This document shows, piece after piece, positions 44,078 to 52,034 of a DNA stretch of 64,000 bases (positions are counted from its first letter, which is position 1; each line of letters starts with the position of its first letter). Made by a program: the position numbers and the translations under genes. Below the pieces are notes generated by a model that was given only the letters and a program-made list of their open reading frames with translations, had not been told where the DNA came from and ran no database searches. The stretch lies in contig NZ_CP118574.1 of the NCBI RefSeq assembly GCF_028898845.1, positions 4,189,001 to 4,253,000 of the forward strand. Direction: 5' to 3'. This stretch comes from Streptomyces sp. WZ-12. Its GTDB lineage: Bacteria > Actinomycetota > Actinomycetes > Streptomycetales > Streptomycetaceae.

Positions 44078-45606
44078 CTACGGCGACACACCCCGTCGTT
44101 TCGACGGCATCCCGCAGCATTCCGACGGCAGCCCCCGGCGTTTCGGGGGCGCGGTGGTGGCGGCGTCCGGATGCGATGCGACTGCTTGGCCTGGTGGCCA
44201 TCGGCGGTGGTTCGGCGCTGGCCGGGATCGGGTTCACCGGCTCGTATTCCGCACTCGCCCGGCTCGGTTCCGAGCACGGCTTCGGCTGGTTCGCCGACGT
44301 CTTCCCGATCGGGGTGGACGTCGGCATCGTGGTCCTGCTCACCTTGGACCTGTTCCTGATCCATCGCCGTGCGCCGTGGCCGGTGCTGCGACTGCTGGCC
44401 CACACCTTCACCGTGGCGACGATCGTGTTCAACGCTGCCGCGGCCGGCCCGATCCGCACGGATCCGGTCGGGGCGGCGATGCACGCGGTGGTCCCGCTGA
44501 TGTTCGTCGCCTCCGTCGAAGCCGGCCGCCGCCTGGTCGTGCGGGCCGCGCAACTCGCCGACGGCAAAGCCGTGGACCGGATCCCGCTGCACCGCTGGAT
44601 CCTGGCCCCTTGGCCGACCTGGCTGCTGTATCGGCGGATGCGGCTGTGGGGCCTTCCCTCCTACACCGCCGCGGTGACACGGGAGCAGGAACGGACCGTC
44701 TACCGCGTCATGCTCATCCGCGAGTACGGCGACGTCGACAAGGCGCCGCAAGAGGCCCGACTGCCGCTGAAGATGGCCCAGTACGGGCTGAGCGTGGACG
44801 AGGCCCTGGCCCTGCCCGCGCAGGCCGAACAAGCCGCCGCGCAACGCCGCGAACGGGCCGAGGAAGCCGAGATGGAGGCGCAGGCGCGGGCGGCGAAGCG
44901 ACAGGCCCAGGCCGAAGTGCAGCAGCTTCGCACCGCCGCGGAAGTCGAGGAGGCCCGAGCGGAGGCGGCGGCCCTGGCAGGCGCCGCCAAGGCCACTGCG
45001 GAAGGCCGCACGGCCCAGGCCCACATCGAAGCCCAGGCCCGCACCCAGGCCGCCCAGCGAGCCGCCACAGCGGCGGAACGCACCGCAGCCGCCGAATCCG
45101 ACGCCCTCCAATCCGCCACCGCCGCGGCCGCTTTGAGGAAGGCCGCCGAGGACGAGAAGGCCGCTCTCGAAACGCGGGCCCGCAACGCCGAAACGCAGAA
45201 GGCTGCCCTCGAAACGGAAGCCGCGGCCGCCGAAGCGCGTGCCCGGATCAAGGCCGCGGAAGCGGCAGAGGCGGCCAAGGAGAAGTCCCGCGCGGCCGAT
45301 GTCGAGGCCGCGGAGGCGGCGAAGCAGCGTGCTGCCGAAACGCGGGCCCGTGTCGCCGAAATCGAGTTGGCCGCCCTCGAAAGGGAGGACCGGGCCCGGC
45401 TCAAGCCCTCGGAACGCGACGCCCGCCGTGTCGCCCGGATGATCCTCACCGACGCCGCCGGCATCCCCGAGAGCCTCGACCTGAAGGTCATCGCGGACGC
45501 CCTCGGAATCTCCGTGACCACCGCGTCAGACCGCCGCAAGGAAGCCGCCGCCCTCCTCTCCGGCGGCTACACCCTCCCGACAGTGGATACGCGGGTGCCG
45601 GCGTGA
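44074..45606 (+). CDS. DUF2637-like membrane protein with coiled coil and C-terminal HTH
   Basis: 510 residues. Four hydrophobic segments in the first 160 residues (LLGLVAIGGGSALAGIGF, VGIVVLLTLDLFL and others) match the DUF2637 proteins of actinomycete plasmids and AICEs. There follows a ~200-residue Ala/Glu/Gln/Arg coiled coil (250-450). A C-terminal HTH-like stretch is DLKVIADALGISVTTASDRRKEAAAL. Similar proteins sit near transfer genes and may act in plasmid spread. A membrane anchor joined to a DNA-binding end is notable. Confidence 0.75.
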   Translation: MTTATHPVVSTASRSIPTAAPGVSGARWWRRPDAMRLLGLVAIGGGSALAGIGFTGSYSALARLGSEHGFGWFADVFPIGVDVGIVVLLTLDLFLIHRRAPWPVLRLLAHTFTVATIVFNAAAAGPIRTDPVGAAMHAVVPLMFVASVEAGRRLVVRAAQLADGKAVDRIPLHRWILAPWPTWLLYRRMRLWGLPSYTAAVTREQERTVYRVMLIREYGDVDKAPQEARLPLKMAQYGLSVDEALALPAQAEQAAAQRRERAEEAEMEAQARAAKRQAQAEVQQLRTAAEVEEARAEAAALAGAAKATAEGRTAQAHIEAQARTQAAQRAATAAERTAAAESDALQSATAAAALRKAAEDEKAALETRARNAETQKAALETEAAAAEARARIKAAEAAEAAKEKSRAADVEAAEAAKQRAAETRARVAEIELAALEREDRARLKPSERDARRVARMILTDAAGIPESLDLKVIADALGISVTTASDRRKEAAALLSGGYTLPTVDTRVPA

Positions 45607-46694
45607 GCGGCCTTCGGATCGGTTCGCTGTGCACCGGCTACGGCGGCCTGGACATGGCCGCCCAAGCCGTCTTCGGGGGCACGGTGGCATGGGTCGCGGA
45701 CCCCGACCCCGGCGCCTCCCTGATCCTCACCCACCACCACCCGCAGGTGCCCAACCTCGGCGACCTGACGGCCGTGGACTGGGCCGGCGTCGAACCGGTC
45801 GACGTGCTGACGGCCGGCTACCCGTGCCAGCCGTTCAGCACCGCCGGCCACCGAAAAGGAGTCGCCGATGACCGGCACATCTGGCCGCACATCGCGGGCG
45901 CCCTTCGCGTTCTACGACCCCGCGTCGCGGTCTTTGAGAACGTCGCAAACCACCTTCGAATCGGATTTCCCGACGTCCTCGCCGACCTTGCCGCCCTCGG
46001 GTTCGATGCGTGGTGGTGCGTTGTACGCGCATCCGACGTGGGCGCCCCCCACCAGCGGCGCCGGCTGGTCGTCCTTGCGGTCGCTGCCGACACCGACGGC
46101 TCGGGACTGGAAGGGTGCGGGCTACGACGGGCAGTTGCCGAACGCCGTGGCCCTGCTGCCGATGCCGCGGACCTCGGACACCAACGGGGCCGGAGCACAC
46201 GGGGACGGAGGCCCGGACCTGTGGACCGCAGTGTCGCTACTGCCGACACCGACCGTGGCGGATTCACGGACCACGGCGAACCGGAGAGCGGACGGGACGC
46301 CGTACGGCAGCGGGTACGGCATGACGCTGACCGACGCCAGCCGGCGACTCCTGCCGACGCCCACGGCGTCGGACGGGGAGCGCCGGAGCGCGACGTACGG
46401 CAGGGGCAACCCGACGCTGTCTGGGGCCGTTTCCTCCCCGCCGTCCGACGCTGGGAGCACGTCACCGGACGGCCCGCCCCCGGGCCAACTGACGCTCTGG
46501 GGCGCCTGAACCCGCCGTTCGTCGAATGGATGATGGGCCTGCCCGTCGGTCACGTCACCGACGTCCCCGGCCTGACCCGCACCCAGCGACTCAAGGCGCT
46601 GGGCAACGGCGTCGTGCCGCAGCAGATCGAGGCCGCCTTGCGTTTCCTGGCACCGACCGCGGTCGGCGCCAGGCGGTGGGAGGTGGCGGCGTGA
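45603..46694 (+). CDS. DNA (cytosine-5-)-methyltransferase
   Basis: 363 residues, GTG overlapping the previous stop. Motif I is CTGYGGLDMA, motif IV GYPCQPFSTAG with the catalytic Cys, motif VI FENV, motif VIII HQRRRL, and motif X GNGVVPQQ. It would methylate the element or host DNA, perhaps against restriction on transfer. The region between motifs VIII and X is odd: for about 46081-46430 this frame has many A/T third positions and Arg-rich filler. The +1 frame (45868-46509) has better codon bias and LPTP-type repeats (see findings). Confidence 0.8.
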   Translation: MSGLRIGSLCTGYGGLDMAAQAVFGGTVAWVADPDPGASLILTHHHPQVPNLGDLTAVDWAGVEPVDVLTAGYPCQPFSTAGHRKGVADDRHIWPHIAGALRVLRPRVAVFENVANHLRIGFPDVLADLAALGFDAWWCVVRASDVGAPHQRRRLVVLAVAADTDGSGLEGCGLRRAVAERRGPAADAADLGHQRGRSTRGRRPGPVDRSVATADTDRGGFTDHGEPESGRDAVRQRVRHDADRRQPATPADAHGVGRGAPERDVRQGQPDAVWGRFLPAVRRWEHVTGRPAPGPTDALGRLNPPFVEWMMGLPVGHVTDVPGLTRTQRLKALGNGVVPQQIEAALRFLAPTAVGARRWEVAA

Positions 46695-47023
46695 GCGAGC
46701 CGATCGCCGGCGCCGACCTGTGGCGACCGGTGATGGAGGCGGCCGGGTGGCGGTGCTGGTGCACCGGCCAGTGCGGCACCCCACACAGCAAGGACGACGG
46801 CCGCTGCCCCCGCACCCACGACGGCTACACCAACCCCCGCGGTGGCTGGGTCCGCCTCATCGCCGCCCCCGCCGACCCCACCACCACGCCCCTGGCCGCC
46901 GCCCAGCTCGGGTCGGCGGACCTGAGGGCCTGGTGCCCCGCCTGCCACACCGCCGCTACCCGCGCGGCCCGCAAGACCCGCGCCTACGGCCTGCGGCAGG
47001 GCGACGGGCTTTTCGACCTGTAG
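46691..47023 (+). CDS. Cys/His-rich small protein, HNH-like
   Basis: 110 residues, GTG within the previous stop. CWCTGQCG and WCPACHTAATRAARKTR flank a central RLIAAP segment. The spacing of CxC...H...CPxCH recalls a zinc-bound HNH nuclease core, but the catalytic His-Asn pair is not clear. It is last gene of the coupled string from 43033. Confidence 0.6.
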   Translation: MSEPIAGADLWRPVMEAAGWRCWCTGQCGTPHSKDDGRCPRTHDGYTNPRGGWVRLIAAPADPTTTPLAAAQLGSADLRAWCPACHTAATRAARKTRAYGLRQGDGLFDL

Positions 47024-47086
47024 TCGCACCACGCCGCTCCCGGCCCGCCCGGGAGCGGCCCACTCAACGACGTCATGAGGAGCGGG

Positions 47087-47275
47087 ATGAGCATCCGCCG
47101 CGAAACCGCCGAGGACGACGACCTGCGCACCGAGGGTCTCCTCGCACAGGCCGGACGAGCCATGACCAGCGCCGAGAGCCACCAGGACCCGTTCTTCCGG
47201 GCGGTCGTATCGGGCCTGGCCAGCAGCGATTCCCACGACCCGCCCGCGGGTCACAACTACCCCAAGAGGGGCTGA
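47087..47275 (+). CDS. Small hypothetical protein (62 aa)
   Basis: ATG at 47087 preceded by GAGGAGCGGG, which favours it over the ATG at 47075. Acidic N-terminus (RRETAEDDDLRTEGLL) then AVVSGLASSDSHDPPAG. No recognised domain. Confidence 0.6.
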   Translation: MSIRRETAEDDDLRTEGLLAQAGRAMTSAESHQDPFFRAVVSGLASSDSHDPPAGHNYPKRG

Positions 47276-47287
47276 GAGGAGACACCG

Positions 47288-47491
47288 ATGTTCCACGCAG
47301 GCGACGAAGTGCAGATCCTCAACTGCGCCGACGACCCCCGCGCCACCGGGTGGACCGGCCGAATCATCGACGAGGTCCCGCCCGGCCCCCTCACCGAAGG
47401 GCGGTGGACCGTCCACGGCGTGGGCCTGTTCATCGGCCCCGTCCTGTGCCACACCCACGAACTCCGCGCCACCGGCCGCAGGAAGGGCTGA
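47288..47491 (+). CDS. Small hypothetical protein (67 aa), KOW/SH3-like
   Basis: ATG with GAGGAGACACCG upstream. GDEVQILNCADDPRATGWTGRI and GRWTVHGVGLFIGPVLCHTHELR have the strand pattern of a small SH3-like barrel (KOW type). Function unknown. Confidence 0.6.
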   Translation: MFHAGDEVQILNCADDPRATGWTGRIIDEVPPGPLTEGRWTVHGVGLFIGPVLCHTHELRATGRRKG

Positions 47492-47492
47492 C

Positions 47493-47888
47493 ATGACGAC
47501 CCCGCGCCGCTACCAGTTCGACAACCCCCTGCCCACCCCGCGGCAGGAGACGCGCCTGCCCGTCTACCAGCCCACGCCGATGCCCGGCCCGGCCGTGTAC
47601 GAGGACGGGCGGCCGATCGTCGTCCAGCACATCCACCACGCCCCGCCCGACCGCACCGTCCAACGCGTCGCCCTCGGGGCCGGCGTGGGCGGCGGTGCGG
47701 TGGCTGCTGGTGTCTTCCTTGGCCCGATGCTCGCAACTCTGCTGGCCTCCGCCGCCGTCCCGATCGCCTTCATCGCCCTGGCCCTGGTCTCCGCCGCGTG
47801 GGGCATCGGCACGGTCGTGAAGGCCGTCGGCGGCCCCGAGGGCGAGTCGGCCGCGAAGAACGTCGCCAAAGCCCGCCGGCGCGGCTGA
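47493..47888 (+). CDS. Membrane protein (131 aa)
   Basis: A hydrophilic N-terminal half (YQPTPMPGPAVYEDG, QHIHHAPPDR) is followed by two closely spaced hydrophobic segments: VALGAGVGGGAVAAGVFLG, and a second from about residue 80 to 105 (ASAAVPIAFIALAL). A short basic tail (KARRRG) ends it. It resembles small AICE membrane proteins near tra genes (DUF6251-like, from memory). Confidence 0.65.
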   Translation: MTTPRRYQFDNPLPTPRQETRLPVYQPTPMPGPAVYEDGRPIVVQHIHHAPPDRTVQRVALGAGVGGGAVAAGVFLGPMLATLLASAAVPIAFIALALVSAAWGIGTVVKAVGGPEGESAAKNVAKARRRG

Positions 47889-47889
47889 C

Positions 47890-47936
47890 GGTTGCCCAGA
47901 CGCGCCCGGCCGAACTGGTCGGGCGCGGTGGGGAGC
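47890..47936. repeat. Dispersed hairpin element, copy C
   Basis: CGCGCCCGGCC (47901-47911) pairs with GGTCGGGCGCG (47917-47927), one G-T wobble, GAACT loop. It is flanked by GGTTGCCC and GTGGGGAGCCGGGA, like copies A and B. It lies about 30 bp before the gene at 47967. Confidence 0.65.
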
Positions 47937-47966
47937 CGGGACAGCCCCGGCCAGACGGGAGCCGAG

Positions 47967-48146
47967 ATGGCCCAGCACAACCAGCCGCCGCTCACGGCGG
48001 CCGAGAAAGCCAAGCTCACCGTTCTCACCGCCCGGATGTGCAAGCGCTCCCTGGCAGGCGAGCACGTCGACCTCAACGACCTTCAGCGCAAGGTCGATCG
48101 CATCCTCGACGACGCCGCCAAGCGCGCCGAGACCAACCCCCGCTGA
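47967..48146 (+). CDS. Small helical protein (59 aa), DUF6257-like
   Basis: ATG with GGGAG five bases upstream. PPLTAAEKAKLTVLTARMCKR and VDLNDLQRKVDRILDDAAKR form two amphipathic helices. It resembles a small family often just before the AICE tra gene (DUF6257, from memory). Confidence 0.65.
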   Translation: MAQHNQPPLTAAEKAKLTVLTARMCKRSLAGEHVDLNDLQRKVDRILDDAAKRAETNPR

Positions 48147-48152
48147 TTTCGC

Positions 48153-48197
48153 CCCGGGACGGCCGTATTCGCCTGGCAGCAGTCCGGCCGCCCCGGG
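48153..48197. other. Hairpin before the transfer gene
   Basis: CCCGGG-A-CGGCCG (48153-48165) pairs with CGGCCG-C-CCCGGG (48185-48197) around a 19-nt loop. It lies 35 bp before the tra start and may be a terminator, an attenuator or a protein-binding site. Confidence 0.45.
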
Positions 48198-48232
48198 TCC
48201 TGCCCACCCTTCACAGCAGACAGGGCACCAGC

Positions 48233-50314
48233 ATGACCGATACCGTCACCCCTCCCGCGCACCTGCGCCCCGTACCGGACACCCCCGACGAGGACGACGC
48301 CCCGGCCGTACCGCCGGCCGTCGACAACCCCGCCCTGCCCAAGCCCGGCCTGGTCAACGAAAAGCGCAAGCCGATCCTGGCCGGCTGGATGACCAACCGC
48401 CGCGACTTCCTAGCCACCGCCCGCCACGCCAGCGCCAACCTCGGCTACGCCTCCCTCTACCACGGCGCCCGACTGCCGGTATACAGCGCGCGGTTGACGT
48501 TCATGGCCCCCCGCGGCGCGTGCCGGTTCGTCTCCTCCACCAACCGGTGGGTCTGGGACCGTGAGGCGGCCCCGCTGCGAGCCCACGCCGTCGCCAACGA
48601 GGACGTCGAGGAGTACATGCGGCTGGCCCGCCTGCGCGCCGGACGCGTCCGCCTGCGGGGCCTGGTGGCCCTGATCGCCGCCGTGTTCGGCACCGGCTTC
48701 GCCCTGTGGCTCTACGTCATGGCCCCCGGCCTGCTCTACGCGTTCGCCGCCGGCGGGGTACTGCTGCTGGGACGGGCCGGGCAGCAACCCGACGCCCCCG
48801 TCATCGGCCCCGCGGTACTCAAGACCGAGGTGCAAAAGCTCACCGGCACCATCGTGCTGCGCGGGCTGGAGAGCATCGGCAACACGAGGATCACCGCCGC
48901 CATCAAGAAGGGCGGCGACATGAACGGGATGCGCTTCACCAGCGAAATCGTCCGCGACGGCCCCGGCTACCGCGCCGAACTCGACCTCCCCTACGGCGTC
49001 ACCCCCGACGACGTGATGAAGGAACGCGAACCACTCGCCTCCGGGCTGCGTCGCAAGGTCGGCTGCGTGTGGCCCTCCCCCGACCCCACCGAGCACGAAG
49101 GCCGGCTCATCCTGTGGGTCGGGGACAAGCCGATGAACGAGACCACCAAACCCGCCTGGCCACTGCTCAAGTCCGGGCAGGTGGACCTGTTCAAGCCCGT
49201 GGTGTTCGGCAACGACCAACGCATGCGCGACGTGCAGGTCACGCTGATGTTCGCCTCCGTCGTCGTCGGCTCCATCCCCCGCATGGGCAAGACGTTCCTG
49301 ATCCGCCTGCTGCTCCTGATCGCCGCCCTCGACCCCCGCGCCGAACTGCACGCGTTCGACTTCAAGGGCACCGGCGACTTCGGCGCCCTGGAGCCCGTGT
49401 GCCACCGCTACCGGGCCGGCGAAGAGGACGAGGACATCGAATACGTCGTCCAGGCCCTGCGGGAGTTGAAGGAGGAACTACGGCGGCGGGCGAAGGTGAT
49501 TAAGTCCCTGCCGCGCTCGCGGTGCCCGGAGTCCAAGGTGACCCCGGAGCTGGCCGGCGACAAGAAGCTGGGCCTGCACCCGATCGTCCTCGGCTTCGAC
49601 GAGTGCCAAGTCCCCTTCGAGCACGAGAAGTACGGCGCGGAGATCGAAGCCATCTGCACCGACCTGGTCAAGCGCGGGCCCGCGCTCGGCATGGTGGCGA
49701 TGTTCGGCACCCAACGCCCGGACGCCAAGTCCCTGCCCACCGGCATCTCCGCCAACGCCGTCCTGCGGTTTTGCCTGAAGGTGATGGGCCAGCCCGCCAA
49801 CGACATGGTGCTGGGCACCAGCATGTACAAGGCCGGCTACCGCGCCACGATGTTCTCCCGCTCCGACCGCGGCATCTGCTGGATGGCCGGCGAAGGCGAC
49901 GACCCCCGCATCGTCGCCTCCGCCTTCGTCGACGCCGTCGGCGCGGAAACCGTCGTGGCCCGGGCCCGCGCCATGCGTGAGGAGTACGGCAACGTCACCG
50001 GCCACGCCATCGGCCAAACCCCCAACGCCACCGCAGGATCCGACATCCTCGCCGACGTCCTCGCGGTCATTCCGGCGCTGGAGAAGGCCGTGTGGTGCGA
50101 GCGCATCGCCACCCGCCTTGCCGAGCTGCGGCCGGAGGCCTACACCGGCTGGAAGGGCGAGAACGTCACCGCCGCGATGAAGCCCTGGGGCATCAAGCCC
50201 GGCCAGGTCTGGGGGCAGACCGACGACGGCGAAGGCCGCAACCGGCGCGGCATCGAACGCGCCGACATCACCGCCGCCATCACCCGCCGTGACGCCGACC
50301 GGGCCGCCGCATAG
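48233..50314 (+). CDS. FtsK/SpoIIIE-like DNA translocase for conjugation (Tra)
   Basis: 693 residues. Two hydrophobic segments lie at about 142-180 (LVALIAAVFGTGFALWL). Next is the motor domain with Walker A GSIPRMGKT near 347 and a Walker B-like region PIVLGFDECQ near 453. A C-terminal region (RRGIERADITAAITRRDA) may be the DNA-binding winged helix. AICEs move double-stranded DNA between mycelia with one such protein (TraSA of pSAM2, TraB of plasmids). The ribosome-binding site is weak, so expression may be limited until derepression. Confidence 0.9.
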   Translation: MTDTVTPPAHLRPVPDTPDEDDAPAVPPAVDNPALPKPGLVNEKRKPILAGWMTNRRDFLATARHASANLGYASLYHGARLPVYSARLTFMAPRGACRFVSSTNRWVWDREAAPLRAHAVANEDVEEYMRLARLRAGRVRLRGLVALIAAVFGTGFALWLYVMAPGLLYAFAAGGVLLLGRAGQQPDAPVIGPAVLKTEVQKLTGTIVLRGLESIGNTRITAAIKKGGDMNGMRFTSEIVRDGPGYRAELDLPYGVTPDDVMKEREPLASGLRRKVGCVWPSPDPTEHEGRLILWVGDKPMNETTKPAWPLLKSGQVDLFKPVVFGNDQRMRDVQVTLMFASVVVGSIPRMGKTFLIRLLLLIAALDPRAELHAFDFKGTGDFGALEPVCHRYRAGEEDEDIEYVVQALRELKEELRRRAKVIKSLPRSRCPESKVTPELAGDKKLGLHPIVLGFDECQVPFEHEKYGAEIEAICTDLVKRGPALGMVAMFGTQRPDAKSLPTGISANAVLRFCLKVMGQPANDMVLGTSMYKAGYRATMFSRSDRGICWMAGEGDDPRIVASAFVDAVGAETVVARARAMREEYGNVTGHAIGQTPNATAGSDILADVLAVIPALEKAVWCERIATRLAELRPEAYTGWKGENVTAAMKPWGIKPGQVWGQTDDGEGRNRRGIERADITAAITRRDADRAAA

Positions 50315-50327
50315 CCCCCGGCACCCC

Positions 50328-50412
50328 TGCTAGACCTAGCAGCCTCCGCTGCTAGGTCTAGCACCCTCGCTAGCACCCAAAAGGGCCTGTGATCAGGCAC
50401 CTAGCGCCTAGC
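50328..50412. repeat. CTAGC-rich repeat array with 16-bp palindrome (candidate clt)
   Basis: A perfect 16-bp inverted repeat (50328-50343 with 50348-50363, CTCC loop, beginning TGCTAGACC) is followed by further CTAGC copies at 50370-50374, 50401-50405 and 50408-50412. In all about seven CTAGC/GCTAG occur in 85 bp. CCTAGCAGCC occurs twice in direct orientation. Such density is improbable in GC-rich DNA. Its place directly after tra fits a cis-acting transfer locus or a terminator. Confidence 0.55.
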
Positions 50413-50465
50413 AGCCGATCAGGCCCAACCCCCGAAAACCGCCTCTGGAACGGGAGTTGACCCCC

Positions 50466-50750
50466 ATGTTCCCCGCTAGCTTCTTCGCGCTGACCGCGGC
50501 ACTCGCCGGTTACACACTGTTGTGCATCGCCGCGCCGTTCGGTCGCTGCCGACGCTGCCGCGGCTTCGGCCAACGCGTCCGCTACCACCGCGACGGCACC
50601 GCCAAGCCCGGCAAGTTCTGCCGCCGCTGCAACGGCACCGGCAAACGCATCCGCATCGGCCGCCGACTCCACCACCACGCCCGCCGCATCCACGCCGACG
50701 GCACCCGCACCCACCACACCGACTCCAAGGAGGCCCTGCCGTGGCAATAA
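50466..50750 (+). CDS. Small membrane protein with two CxxCxGxG zinc motifs
   Basis: 94 residues, ATG with GGGAG nine bases upstream. An N-terminal hydrophobic segment (FFALTAALAGYTLLCIAA) is followed by CRRCRGFG and CRRCNGTG, the DnaJ-type zinc pattern, and a His/Arg-rich tail. It is probably one of the small spread-type proteins encoded after tra. It overlaps the next start. Confidence 0.65.
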   Translation: MFPASFFALTAALAGYTLLCIAAPFGRCRRCRGFGQRVRYHRDGTAKPGKFCRRCNGTGKRIRIGRRLHHHARRIHADGTRTHHTDSKEALPWQ

Positions 50751-50929
50751 CCCTCTCCCTCGTCCTCATCCTCGGCCTGCTGCTGGCCCTGCTCATCCGC
50801 TACAAGTCCCTCGGTCTCGGCGCCGCCGCCGTGGCCGTCCTCTTCGGCTTCTACCTCGCCAGCACCGACGCCCGCCACACCATCAACGAACTCACCACCG
50901 CCGTCACCCACGCCATCACCAATCACTAA
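50741..50929 (+). CDS. Small membrane protein (62 aa)
   Basis: GTG with AAGGAGG six bases upstream, overlapping the previous gene by 10 bp. Two hydrophobic segments (LSLVLILGLLLALLI and LGAAAVAVLFGFYLA) and a short soluble tail. It may be a mycelial-spread protein; no family is recognised. Confidence 0.65.
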   Translation: MAITLSLVLILGLLLALLIRYKSLGLGAAAVAVLFGFYLASTDARHTINELTTAVTHAITNH

Positions 50930-50937
50930 GGAGCCCC

Positions 50938-51351
50938 ATGCCGACCGAGAACTTCGAGACCATCCGCTACACCGCCGACGTGGTCGCCATCAGCGACGGC
51001 CGCGTACTGCTCATCGAGCGAGGCTGGGACCCCTACGAAGGCCACTGGGCACTGCCCGGCGGCCACGTCGACGCCGGGGAGACCAGCCGCGCGGCGGCCG
51101 CGCGAGAACTGGCCGAGGAGACCGGCGTCCACGTGGCCGCCGACGACCTGAGCCAGATCGGCGTCTTCGACTGCCCCGACCGCGACCCGCGCGGCCGGTA
51201 CATCACCGTCGCCTACCTCGCCGTCGTCCCCGCCGGCACCGTCCTCGCTGCTGGAGACGACGCCCGCTCCGCCCGCTGGTGGCCCCTGGACGACCTGCCG
51301 CCGCTCGCGTTCGACCACGCCGACATCCTCCACGCCATCACCAGCAACTAG
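50938..51351 (+). CDS. Nudix hydrolase (second in the element)
   Basis: 137 residues. Nudix box GGHVDAGETSRAA then ARELAEETGV is complete, and ALPGGH precedes it. Domain architecture is like ADP-ribose or 8-oxo-dGTP pyrophosphatases; the substrate is unknown. Unlike the Nudix gene at 39217 it is in the rightward operon. A ribosome-binding site AAGGAG precedes the ATG. Confidence 0.85.
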   Translation: MPTENFETIRYTADVVAISDGRVLLIERGWDPYEGHWALPGGHVDAGETSRAAAARELAEETGVHVAADDLSQIGVFDCPDRDPRGRYITVAYLAVVPAGTVLAAGDDARSARWWPLDDLPPLAFDHADILHAITSN

Positions 51352-51360
51352 GAGACTCGC

Positions 51361-51645
51361 ATGCCCCGACTGCGCATCCAACGCGCCACCTGGCCCCGAC
51401 CGGCCCTGATCCTCACCGACACCCCGCGCCCCAACTGCCGCGACTGCGAGGGTGACGGCGGCATCGCTCACGACTACGGCGACCACAACGGCGAGTACGC
51501 CGGCACCGACTGGGAGCCCTGCCACTGCTGGGACCAAGACCGCCGTTGGCTCCTGATGCCCCTGCCGCGTCCGCCCTGGCGCCGCCGCGGCCCCGGCCGT
51601 GACCCGTGGGGCACCGGCGGCTACAGCGACGAACCGCCCTTCTAA
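51361..51645 (+). CDS. Small protein with zinc-like cysteines (94 aa)
   Basis: CRDCEGDGG and PCHCWDQD give a possible four-ligand zinc site, followed by a Pro/Arg-rich tail (PLPRPPWRRRGPGRD). It follows the Nudix gene by 9 bp. Function unknown. Confidence 0.6.
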   Translation: MPRLRIQRATWPRPALILTDTPRPNCRDCEGDGGIAHDYGDHNGEYAGTDWEPCHCWDQDRRWLLMPLPRPPWRRRGPGRDPWGTGGYSDEPPF

Positions 51646-51662
51646 GACCGGAGAGGACACCC

Positions 51663-51950
51663 GTGATCGAGAACTACGCCGCACACACTCGCCGTGTCTC
51701 CTGCTACGTCCCCGTGTGTTCCCTGTGCGGTGGCAACGGGGATGCCGACGGGTTCGCCCCTCACCTCGACACCCCGCGCGAGGCCATCGAGTACGCAACC
51801 GCCGGCGACGAGGGGTGGACCCTCACCCTCGACGGCCTGCTGGTCTGCGACGCGGTCCGCGACACCGCGCACGAGGACGCCCACGCCGCCGCCGGCAAGC
51901 GCATGAGCCGCGACGCCATGACCGTCACCTGGGCCACCACGACCGCCTAG
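51663..51950 (+). CDS. Small protein with zinc-like cysteines (95 aa)
   Basis: GTG with GGAGAGGAC upstream. CYVPVCSLCGGNGDADG near the start and LVCDAV later suggest metal binding, with an acidic middle. It is the last small gene before the replication pair. No family assigned. Confidence 0.6.
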   Translation: MIENYAAHTRRVSCYVPVCSLCGGNGDADGFAPHLDTPREAIEYATAGDEGWTLTLDGLLVCDAVRDTAHEDAHAAAGKRMSRDAMTVTWATTTA

Positions 51951-52034
51951 ACACAGCGAGGGCGGCCCCCTCTCACGCCAATGAAGCGGGGCCGCCCTCA
52001 TCCACCAGCCCATCAAGAACCGGAGGACTCCAGC

